From assembly GCF_019320115.1 (NCBI RefSeq), contig NC_089587.1, positions 100,962,166 to 101,026,165 on the forward strand: a stretch of DNA of 64,000 nucleotides, read 5' to 3'. Numbering within the stretch: position 1 is the stretch's first letter; each line of letters opens with the position of its first letter. This stretch comes from Miscanthus floridulus (lineage: Eukaryota; Streptophyta; Magnoliopsida; Poales; Poaceae). A model generated the notes under the pieces. It did not search any database, was not told the DNA's origin, and was given only the letters and a program-made list of their open reading frames with translations. Both the position numbers and the translations under genes were made by a program. Shown one piece after another: positions 11,864 through 21,270 of the stretch.

Positions 11864-12540
11864 CTATTCAGAGGAAAGCGTGGTACTAATGCGCACCGTT
11901 TTACCCTCGGTGCTCCCAGGGTCTACGAGGACTTCTTTAGAGCCCTCTGCTGACTCAAATGACTCGGTCGACTTCTTGGTGTCAGGCGCTTCTTTGGTGA
12001 CCTCCTTCCTGAGGGCGGCGAGCTCCCCAGAGGCGACGATCGCTGCGGCGTGACCATAGCACTCGACCTCGCACTCATAGGCACGCTGGAAGGAGGTGCC
12101 GATGGTGATGACCCCATGGGGGCCCGACATTTTTAGCTTGAGGTATGTATAGTTGGGGACGGCCATGAACTTCGCGTAGCATGGATGTCCCAGGATGGCA
12201 TGGAAGGTTCTAGGGAACCCAACCACCTCGAAGGTGAGGGTTTCAGTCCTATAATTAAACTAATCCTCAAAGGTAACGGGCAGATCCATTTGCCCAAGTG
12301 GCATGGCCTACTTCCTAGGCACGATGTCGTGGAAAGGTGCTCAGGTTGGACGGAGGCGCGTTCGATCGATGCCCATCACATCAAGCGTCTTGGCATACAT
12401 GATGTTGAGGTCACTGTCTCCATCCATCAGTACTTTTGTGAGCTGCTTCAGGCCAATGATCGGGTCGACCACGAGCAGATATCTTCCTGGGTGTGGTATG
12501 CTATCTGGATGGTCGGTCTAATCGAAGGTTATGGTAGACT
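11864..12540 (-). pseudogene. Tat-element protease region (decayed)
   Basis: The minus frame shows 'VLMDGDSDLNIMYAKTLDVMGI', the retropepsin active-site area with DGDS where DGGS is usual for this lineage. It is followed by 'LTFEVVGFPRTFHAILGHPCYAKFMAVPNYTYLKLKM'. That second block is the usual protease-to-RT connector in RIRE2-like elements. TAG stops interrupt the N-terminal half; the C-terminal 120 residues are open. Confidence 0.7.
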
Positions 12541-14780
12541 CTGACGATTGGAGGAAGGGAGGTGTGGCTAGTTTGGCCATGTAGACCTCGCGACGTGCGA
12601 CCTTCTGATGATGTTTGGAGTCAAAGGCTGTTGATCCTCCAAAGATCATAAGGCAACTATCCGGCGTCGGAAAGCCATCGTCCTTCTCCTCGGCGTCATC
12701 TGCGGTGGGGGCAGGGCCCTTTCCGTGCTCCCCTTTGTTGGAGCCTCTGGACAAGAACCGCCGTATGAGGATGCGGTCCTTGAGCAGATGCTTAACCGAG
12801 AAGGCATGGTTTGGGCACAGCCCCTCGAGTAATTTTTTGAAGTGGTTCGGAGTGCCCTCTGTGGGCTTCCGACCACCCTTGCGGTCAGCAGCGGCCACAA
12901 GCGAGTCCTCACACCTTTGCTTCTTATTCTTCCTTTTGGTGGAACGATTAGAGGTGCCTTCGCCGGTGCCCTCGTCCAGCCTTGCCTTGCCCTCGAGACG
13001 ATCGAAGATCGCTCCGACCGCTTCTTCTCTTGAGGCATGGCTAGTGGCGATGTCTAGGAGTTCATTGGTGGTTCATGGGCCCTTGCATCCTAGCTTATGA
13101 ACCAAAGACTCGCAGGTAGTCCTAGATAGGAAGGCTCCTATAACGTCGGCATCGACGACATTAGGGAGCTCATTGCACTGCCAGGAGAAGCATTGGATGT
13201 ACCCATGGAGGGTCTCACCAGCCTTCTAGCGGCAGTTCTTGAGGTTGTATGTGCCCTGGAAGTTCCCCACAAAGATCTCCTTCAGATCCGCCCAACTTTG
13301 GATCGCGTTGGATGGTAGGTGTTCCAACCACGCTCATGCTAAATTAGCTAAGAATAGTGGAAGGTTGCGGATAATGAAGTCGTCATTATCTACACCACCA
13401 GCTTGGCAGGCAAGCCGATAGTCTTCGAGCCATAATCCAGGGTTTGTTTCCCCAAAGTACTTTAGGATATTGGTTGGTGGCCGGTACCTTGGCGGGAAGG
13501 CAGCGTTGAGGATGTGCCGGGCGAAGGCCTGAAGGCCTGGCAGGCTAGGGCTCGGGCTCCGGTCCTCGCCGCTTTCATAGTGTTCGCCACAACGAGGATG
13601 ATAGCCGTGGTGGGCTCCTTCTCTTAGATCGCTGTAGGCACGTCTGCGGGCGTCGAGGGTGCTACGTGCGTCGTGGTTGTGGCTGAGACGCTGATGTACC
13701 GGGACCGCGGCGCACTGCCTGTCACCTTGTGGTGCCTAGTGGACTAACGTGTCCCTGGCGGGGCACGCCGAGGGCGTGCACTGGCTAGTGTCAAGCTCGC
13801 GTTGCTAAGACAACGAGCTCTCTGCCTGCTGCTTCACCGCACACTCGAGCAGCATGCAAATCTCACGGTGGCCCTAATGATCCTCGGGCGTTGCGGCCTA
13901 TGGAAGGACAAAAAGCAAGGCTGTTGCGGCAGTAATGTTCTAGCTCGCCCGGGCGAAGCAAGGAAAGGCTTCATCATCGGCGATGACCCTTCGTTTTACA
14001 TCGCGGGCCATGGCACGTGCGCGCCCACTGTCTCTGCGGTGTTCAATCTCTCGATCAAGCTCCACGCACTCCTGCACAAGCTGGAGTTGTGCTTCCTTGA
14101 TCTCCCACTATCGGGCTTTCAGTTGCTCTACCCCCATGTGAGGTGGGGTTGCTGTCTCCCCTTTGATTTTGTTGCTGAGGTTGCCCACCGGGGTAGCCTC
14201 CTCCGCGAGGATGCTTTCGACGTGTTCCTCGGGGGTACCTGTCATGAAGCATTCTCGGAAGGGGTGATGGCTCCCCCCTGCTGGAGTCAAAGCCAGAGGA
14301 TGACCCTGGCTCCTCTGTGAGGAGGTTGTGGAGTGATTCCGTGATGTGTTCGATCACCCCCATGAACTCGTTGTTCGTGGGTGGTAGGACCATGTGTCGT
14401 GCCACAAAGTGGCTTACGGTCACCGTAGCATTGTGGAGATCGAATGGAAGCGCTGTCAGGGCACTTCGTATGTGGTGTTCCGGAGAGAGGGACACTCCTT
14501 CAGAAAACCATGCCATATCATTGGCATCAGAAGGGGTGAGGCGGCGCTGGTCCTCCCTAGAATGCTGGGGTCCAAGGGAGACACTGAGATGGCGCTCAAG
14601 CCTCTCGTGGTTGAGGCCGATGTAGGGGAGAGACTGGATGGCCGCATGAGCCAATGCCAACTCTCCTCCCACCATGATGATGAAATCTAGGTTCCTAAAG
14701 CGCATGTGTGCGCCTAGGACCCAGCTGATACCGTGGCTAGCTATCCGTGGCCTGATGTTTAACGTCGGAACGCGCAAAGG
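12518..14780 (-). pseudogene. Tat-element gag (decayed)
   Basis: Minus-strand gag is recoverable in pieces. The N-terminal region is at 14,780-14,055 (Arg/Gly-rich around 14,150-14,200). The capsid-like core at about 13,100-13,560 reads 'AFPPRYRPPTNILKYFGETNPGLWLEDYRLACQAGG', 'DDFIIRNLPLFLANLA' and 'SWADLKEIFVGNFQGTY'. The C-terminal part at 12,898-12,518 reads 'HFKKLLEGLCPNHAF', which normally leads into the zinc-knuckle area. Multiple TAG stops interrupt it. It packages element RNA in active relatives. Confidence 0.75.
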
Positions 14781-14784
14781 TCCC

Positions 14785-14800
14785 CTACCTGACACGCCAT
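14785..14800 (-). other. Primer-binding site of Tat element
   Basis: On the minus strand the sequence next to the LTR end reads tggcgtgtcaggtagggg. This is very close to the tggcgcgccaggtagggg primer-binding site common to RIRE2-like Tat elements. It fixes the LTR boundary at about 14,802. Confidence 0.7.
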
Positions 14801-14801
14801 T

Positions 14802-16100
14802 TGTCGATGTTTTGAGTAAACACTAACTAGTAAATTTATATTTGTTGTGCATTAGGCCCGGATGGTGTGCTAAAGGACACAAGGTTTATATTTGTTCGGG
14901 CAAAATGTCCCTACATCTAGTTTTGCTGCTGCTCATGTTATTAGCACTGAAAAAGGTTCGTAGTAGGGGGTACAAACGGTCGAGAGAGGGCATGTCCCAA
15001 GTCTCTGATAGAAAGATCGAAAGGGCGCTGAGAGCTTGGTTGCTACTCAGCTGTATGTGTGATATGTGTCGAATTGATCCGTCCCCCTTAGTGGGTGCCC
15101 TGCCCTCCCTTTTATAGACCAAGGGGGAGCAGGGATTATAGATGGGAGAAAGAGGAAAAACCAGAGGTAGAGAATGCCCTTCGTAGGTGCTGGGCTTCCT
15201 TTTCCCTTAGGCTTGCCTTGCTGACATGGCAGACGGTGCTAGGGATAGCATGTTCGCTGATGCTGATAGGGCCGTGCTCTGGCTTTGTTCAGCAAGTGGT
15301 CACGTCCCATCCTACTCCAGCGGACGGTGCGGCGTGCCCGGGTGCCGAGCCATGACCCTACGAGGAGCAGACGAGGTAGTGACCATACGTTCGTCACTGT
15401 AGGTGATGTGAGTTCCCTCCGAGATCGTAGTGGTTGTCATATGCTTGTGTCAGGATCCACGTCTGAGGGCTGATGGCGGCGCCCACAACACTATAAGATA
15501 AAAACTCGGCGCCTACAACACTGTTCGGGCTCTGTCATGGCTGGAAGGGCTCAAAGCGCCTGTCCTGTTGTATCCTGATGGTACTTTTACTGCAGGCGTG
15601 CAGGGCATGGTCCTCGGTACTACGGTTGACTCGAGTGTCCTATCCTACCATGTGCTTATCATTATGAAGGAGTAGGGTGCAGTCGTCGGGCGAGGCGGAG
15701 CCTGTCCCAGGACATCGAGCGAGACGGAGCCAGCCCTTGGGCGTCGAGTGAGGCGGAGCCTGCCCTCAGACGTCGAGCGAGGCGGTGTCCAACCCTCAGG
15801 GTTCGAGCGAGGTGGAGCCAGTCCTCGGTCGTCGTGCAAGGCGGCGCCAGCTCTTGGACGTCGGGTGGGGCGGAGCCTGCCCTCAAACGTCGGGCGAGGC
15901 GGAGCCAGCCCTCAGACGTCAGGCGAGGCGGCGCCAGCCCTCGGTCGTCGGGCGAGGTGGAGCTAGCCCTTGGATGTCGGGCGAGACGGAGCCAGCCCTT
16001 GGGGGTCGGGCGAGGCAGAGCCAACCCTTAGGGGTCGGGCGAGGCGAAGCCAACCCTTAGGGGCCGGGCAAGGCGCAGCCAACCTTCGGTCGTATGGGCA
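14802..16100 (-). mobile_element. 5' LTR of Tat element (right boundary uncertain)
   Basis: The LTR 3' end on the minus strand is ...actcaaaacatcgaca at 14,802, beside the primer-binding site. A TATA box (tataaaag, minus, 15,109-15,116) lies about 300 bp inside. Further right is GC-rich sequence with the 29-bp repeat array. I could not find the paired LTR or a TG start, so the right edge is approximate. Confidence 0.5.
15686..16092. repeat. 29-bp minisatellite, about 14 copies
   Basis: Fourteen consecutive units of 29-30 bp follow the pattern tcgggcgaggcggagccagccctcggacg, with scattered substitutions. The right-hand units are closest to one another. Because 29 is not a multiple of three and the units lack stop codons, all three frames on both strands stay open. 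The apparent proteins here are artefacts of the repeat. Confidence 0.9.
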
Positions 16101-16267
16101 AGAAGTGTAGTTGCGCTCTTGTCTGTTCGGAAGCATCAGTATTTGATAGTTATTAGTTCCACCTCTTTGGGTACCCCAGTATTCGGTCCTCGATAGGAAG
16201 GAACGTGTGTGCGCGGTCGCCGGGGACATGGCTGCCTGGACACGCCCGTCGAGGGTGCAACCTACTG

Positions 16268-16425
16268 GGAATGCAGTCCCGAGGGCGTGGTGCCGGGGGC
16301 GCGGTGCCGAGGACGTGGACGGCAGGGGTGCGGTGCCGAGAATGCAGACGGATGGGGTACAGTGCTGAGAACACTGCCGTCGTTAGGGGCGCGGTGCCGA
16401 GAATGCGGACGCCGGATTGAGGAAA
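16268..16425. repeat. Short GC-rich tandem repeat (ggtgccgagaatgcggacg type)
   Basis: Four to five degenerate units of about 29-31 bp share the core gcggtgccgagaatgc. They lie just right of the 29-bp array but have a different sequence. Confidence 0.6.
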
Positions 16426-16667
16426 AGAATCCCTTTTTCTCTAGAAATTGAGAAAACAATCCCCTTTCTTTAATTTTTTCCTCAATTGAGAAAAATCATG
16501 GTGGCCAGTAGTGGCACCGAGAGAGCATGACGGGGATGAAACAGAGAAGAGGGAAAAATAAAGAAGAAATGGGATTTTTTAACATGTGGATTCCACGTGA
16601 TAAAAGAGGTACGTTTTTTTAATTTTGTTCCGGTACATTAGCCCTCACCTGCAATTTGGAATTATGG

Positions 16668-16865
16668 GGCTGATTGGTTGGCTAGTAAAGTTTGTCATAC
16701 GCAAGATTTGACAAGAAAAAATTGTCAAAACTTGAACAAAAATATTTGGCATAAATTTGGCATGCCAATTGCGAGATATTGGCTTGGTACCAAACCAAAT
16801 AATTGCTAAAATCTTGACTTGTGTAAGTTTTGGCAACCAAATTTTGGCATCAACCAATCCTTTTA
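16668..16865. mobile_element. Candidate MITE / foldback element
   Basis: An AT-rich segment of about 200 bp is bounded by inverted gattggttg ... caaccaatc. The motif 'ttggca' and its complement recur inside, so it could fold into a long hairpin. It has no coding capacity. The superfamily is not assignable. Confidence 0.45.
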
Positions 16866-17526
16866 AGCAAATATAGGGGATAAAATTTTCTCAATCTCGT
16901 GGAGATGCTCAGGCCCTAAATATAAGTGAGGAAATGAAATAAAGTATGCCATATCATTGACATTGTTTTTGATAACCCTTAAACAAAAGCAGGAAAGGAA
17001 AAAGGTTCATGGGAGCATGGTTCTAAGATTTACGACATGAGTGCGTGATGTAGGCGAAATCGAAAGGAGCAGACCACTACCCCTGGTTTGCTGCACACGC
17101 ACGGGCGGTGAGAGGTGGGAGTGGCCAGTACTGGAGACAGACACGCACGCACCATGGAGAAAGGACGACTCAACTATCAAGTTATCTCTACAACGGTAGG
17201 ACCACGAAGAAGAGACGGCGACGTTTTAATTGCATAACTTTTTCTAAAAGAATACTTGGATCACAAAATTATATGTATAGCTTAAAATCATTTGACCATG
17301 AACTATTAATGCATTCTAATTTACCATTCTCACGACTGATGGGCCACGTAGGACGGTAGTGAGCCTGCAAAAGGAAATGGTTTTAAAAATAAAATTTGAG
17401 CATGAACCAACATCTCTATCTATTTTATAGGTGAGTATAGGCGAGGTAGTCAAAAAGACTTTTCCCTAATTTTTTGTTGCATTTTCTGTTTTTGCAGTCT
17501 TTTTTTAGGAACCAGCTTTTATTTCA
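16866..17526. other. Non-coding spacer
   Basis: I see no gene, clear repeat boundary or RNA here. The segment holds AT-rich runs and a short GC-rich part near 17,090-17,160. Its short open frames have no recognisable protein features. Confidence 0.4.
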
Positions 17527-17566
17527 CACTAGCAAAAATACCAGTGCGTTGCAACGGGACACATAG

Positions 17567-18795
17567 TGTCGGGTTCATAAACCCAGGGTCCCTCGCGGAC
17601 CGGCTTCCCAACAAAGGCTCGGCCCAAGCAGACAACGCGTAACTTATGGGCCGGCCAAAGTATCTGAACAACAGGCCAGAAGGGCGATCCAATCACCGAC
17701 CGAAAGGTCTGGCCGAGGAGGAGCGACGCCCGTTTTCCGACTCCGGCCCTCCTTTCTGACCGGAGGGCTCACTTTGGTCTCCAGCACATCTCCGGACAGC
17801 CTCTCGGACCGGAAGGCCTGGCCAAAGCACTACTTCCGACTCTGACCCTATGTCTCTGACTGGGGTACGCAAAAACTCTGCTCACTGCTCTTCTCCGACT
17901 GGCACAATCAGAGCCGACTGGGACCAACCTATCGGGACGCCCGCTCGGAAAGGACCAGGGAACAAACGGAGAAAGTAAGGCAAGACGCACAAGTCAAACC
18001 ATGATACCAGGGACCGTACTCTGTACACCTGCAGAAAACAGTACTCTGCAACCTCCCTGACACAAATAGTATTGTAGGCGCCGACATTTTTCCTACAGTA
18101 TTGTGGACGCCATTAACTCCCATACGATAAGGTTCCCTCACATGCCTCTGGGCATCGACAGTGTTGTGGGCGCCAGCATTTATCGTACTGAGTGAACATG
18201 GTGAAACTCCTCACATGCCTCTAGGCATCAACAGTATACCAGGTACCGACATCTGCCATACCCGAACAAAACGACGCAATCTCCCACGTGCATCCGACAT
18301 CCAACAGTGTTGTGGGCGTCTACCATCATCCTGTACCCGCTGGTGTGGGCAACAAGACTTAGAAGCATACGTACTCTCTCTCTCACTTATAAAGCCGCCA
18401 TCTCTTTCATCTATAAAAGGGGATACGCTCTCTCCCAACATTCAAGTGATTCCAGATTCATTAGACCGATCAAGTTCACTAGTTCACAACCACAGAACCG
18501 GCAGGTTCGAACCTCAAGCACACGCTTGAACACTTAGCTCATAGCGGTCCTATCGCTCTCGGCCCTTTCGACCGGACCTCTTGTACTCCCCATCTTTCTC
18601 CTTCTCGTTTGTAACCCCACTGCAAACTTCGAGCACCTGGGCTCAGGAATAAAGTCACCGACCGACTCAAACTAGACGTAGGGCACGTTGCTTGAAACAG
18701 TATAAACTCTGTGTTATTGAGTGTTAGGCCACCTCCGATCACAACGTACGGTAAAACTACAAATATTTACTTGTTGGTCACTTTCTGCACCGACA
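17567..18795 (+). mobile_element. Solo LTR, 1,229 bp, with 5-bp target duplication
   Basis: The segment starts TGTCGG and ends CCGACA, a perfect terminal inversion typical of Ty3/gypsy LTRs of RIRE2/Tat type. It is flanked by catag (17,562-17,566) and tatag (18,796-18,800), a 5-bp target duplication with one mismatch. It contains TATA boxes in plus orientation (18,388 and 18,412) and an aataaa at about 18,649. No internal region or second LTR is present, so it is a product of LTR-LTR recombination. Confidence 0.85.
18412..18420 (+). promoter_or_regulatory. TATA box in solo LTR
   Basis: A tataaaagg preceded by ctttcatc lies about 380 bp before the LTR end. It shows the plus orientation of the LTR. 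Confidence 0.55.
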
Positions 18796-20437
18796 TATAG
18801 TTTATTGTATGATTCTCGGACATCACTATCTATGTTTATCAAATTGATTAATTGAGCTTAATCCAACCTTAAGTGAATCAAATAAATTTTAAGACTCACC
18901 ACCCTCGGATTGCATGTTTGGTTGGTGGAGATGCACGGAGAAGAGAGGCGAGTCTGTCCACTCAAATTACGAAAACTATACATATTGTCTAGCCGCTGAA
19001 CAATTCCTTCGTAATTAGAGAACAAATAATTCAAGCTTGTGTGGTTATTCATTTTTTATAAATCAAATAAATCAATATGTGGAAACGTTATCAAGAGAGA
19101 AAGATATTAGAAAACTGGTAAAAAAATATAAACAAACTAATTTAGTCATGCACCAAAATATTTGAATTTTAATTATTTGGTACTTGTATTTTTTTGGGTT
19201 TTTAATTAAAAATGATGTATATGTGCAAGCGAAAAGATACACTAAAGCATTGTTGTTGCCTGAAGCACAGCATATCTGCAATCTGCTCACAAAGATCAAA
19301 CATTAAATTTTTTTGGAAATATTTTTTTACTAAAAACTGATTTGTATTGTCATCTAAAGTAATTATGAAATTAGTAGTACTTTTTGTGAAAACGAAATAC
19401 TTAGAACATTATTTTGATGTATTTTTAATCTGGTGAGGGTCTATTTGTAGTTCACTGTAGATAGCAGAGGTAGCTGGCTAGTTCTACTAGACTCAGAGAA
19501 TAACTTAGAATGTGCCTATAGAATAAAGGTAGGGGCTAGATTCATAAATGGGCAAGCACTATGCTACGCACTCAGTCCACGAGCCGTGGACTAGCGGGGG
19601 GATGAGGGTGCGGTCCACCTCGAAGGGTTACGGATTCTTTTAATCGTGGCCATAGATCTTAGGATAGACGGCTAAGGATGCCTTTATTTATATCTATATT
19701 TAGATGATTTATCTTGATTTATTTTTTAAAAGAAATGGACTTATTTAGACGTGATATAAGCATGATGTCATCAAGCTAATAAGGACAATTGGAGTGAGGC
19801 ACACACGGGGCTGCTTGCTTCTTCGCAGCGCGCATGCAATGGGCGGGGGCGTTCGCTTGCGCGTGCCTACGAGCGGGTCGGATTTCTCGCACGAAGAGAG
19901 GCGGACGTGCCCAACGTGAATACGGGAGAGAAGAAAAAGATAAAAAAGAGAAAAAAAATATACGGATACACCAGACAAAAAAAAAAACAGAATCTAGAGA
20001 TTAAAGTTGGACGAAAAAAATTTATGGCAAGGGATTTTGCCTCTTTATTATTAAGGTATAGATATAGATAGATATGATAGACTAATTATATTGGCTTCCT
20101 TACAGAGACACCCTTGAGAAAAGCAGAAAATGTATTCAAGTCCTTGCAAGATCTACCGGTTGTCTTCGTCGTTGGCAATCGGATGATGAACCACACGACG
20201 GACCACCGTTGCACGGAGAAGCAGAGGAACACGTCGAGTTTGAAGCTTGAAGCTGACACCCTTCTCGACGAAGAAACTTCATAGTTCTTGAACGACACAA
20301 CAAACAACATATCAAACTCGACATGCACAACGTTGAACGAACAAGCCTTACATCACCGATGATAATAGAATCTGACGCCTCAAGAAGTGCAGCCATCTTT
20401 GACCCATCCGACGAGAAAATGAATCAAAAGTAGATAA

Positions 20438-20572
20438 GCCTGTTCGTTTGGCTGGGCTTGTTTGTTGCTGGATCGTGAAGAAGTACTGCTGGCTGGTTTG
20501 GTGTGAGAGAAAAATACTGTTCCGACTAAAAATTTACGATCGTTTACGAGGGAATAATCCCAGCCGAACAGC
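20438..20572. mobile_element. hAT-like MITE, 135 bp
   Basis: Terminal inverted repeats gcctgttcgtttggctgg / ccagccgaacagc bound the internal motif 'ggctggtttggtgtgagagaaaaatactgtt'-like sequence. That motif is characteristic of a very abundant grass MITE. A related copy lies at 24,569, and a fragment with 'gagagaaaaatacta' lies at 20,706. Confidence 0.75.
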
Positions 20573-20579
20573 TGATAAC

Positions 20580-21060
20580 CTCCAAAGCAGAAGCAACAAC
20601 ACCAAACATGCTAAAGCAGATGTCATCCGAGATTGTCTCGAAGGAGGAGAAGACTTCGCTTGATTGTTTTTGTGGCTTATAAGTTGATTGATGTTGTTTT
20701 ATTATGAGAGAAAAATACTATATCATAACTGATAAACATACAAGTAGATGCCACGTATTAATTAATCTACACAGTAGCCCACCTCTTGTGCGACGTCGGA
20801 ATGACGCCGGAGGAGCAGGGGCCGGCCAGCTCAACGACAGCTCGAGAATCGCCTTGTGCTTACTGTAGTGTGGGGCCGGCCCAACTGAGTCCAGTGCCGG
20901 GCTGGGCCTCAATCATTAGGTCTGGCACCACCCTCCCGGAGGTGCTGTTGGATCCATGGAGATGACGAGAAGGTACTGTAGTGTGGTAGCTAAGCCTATG
21001 CGAAGAGAGGAGTAAAAAAAAAAAAGAAAACGAAAAAGAAAAGAAAAAGAAAAAAACACG
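20580..21060 (+). other. Upstream region of the pfkB kinase gene
   Basis: No gene is visible. The stretch has a MITE fragment (about 20,650-20,730), a GC-rich part with TGGGCC-type motifs at 20,870-20,905, and an A/G-rich tract (21,013-21,058) immediately before the first ATG. No TATA box stands out. Confidence 0.4.
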
Positions 21061-21270
21061 ACTGACGATCGAGATACCATGGCCGTTGCATCGTCATCGA
21101 CTCATCTATCTATCGAAATCGAATTCCATCATCACCAACCGCAACCCATCCACCCACCCCTGCATCCACCGATTCCACCCTCTCTCGATTTTTGTATTCC
21201 TGCTGGTAAGATTAATTCAATCAACAAACGACGACGACAACAAGTCAGCAGCAACAGAAAACAGCCAAAA

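Larger units (their letters stand above)
5636..16500 (-). mobile_element. Tat-lineage Ty3/gypsy relic (RIRE2/Cinful/Grande-like)
   Basis: Reading the minus strand from right to left gives LTR with TATA box, primer-binding site, gag, protease, RT, RNase H with a second Tat-type linker, integrase, and a long 3' non-coding tail with repeats. This is the Ty3/gypsy gene order. Motifs such as 'CVDYTGLNKACPKDPFPLP' in RT and 'WGLDLVGP' in integrase are typical of the Tat lineage. All genes carry multiple TAG/TGA stops and at least one frameshift, so the element is dead. The left LTR is not identifiable, and the element may be truncated where the Copia derivative ends at 5629. The right limit (about 16.1-16.5 kb) is uncertain. 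Confidence 0.85.
17527..20075 (+). mobile_element. Candidate older non-autonomous element split by a solo LTR
   Basis: The motif cactagcaaaaataccagtgcgttgcaacggga at 17,527 and the motif ttattaaggtatagatatagata at about 20,050 are sequences I recognise as common ends of a grass repeat. They are separated by a solo LTR (17,567-18,795) and about 1.2 kb of AT-rich non-coding sequence. I cannot name the superfamily, and the pairing of the two ends is inference. Confidence 0.35.

Noticed and set aside
14780..14795. 'SGRG' start of a minus-strand frame, resembling histone H4/H2A tails
   Set aside because: The codons overlap the primer-binding site of the Tat element, there is no ATG there, and the likeness ends after four residues.
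15645..16060. Several long repetitive protein frames on both strands
   Set aside because: They are produced by the 29-bp tandem repeat, which is free of stop codons in every frame.
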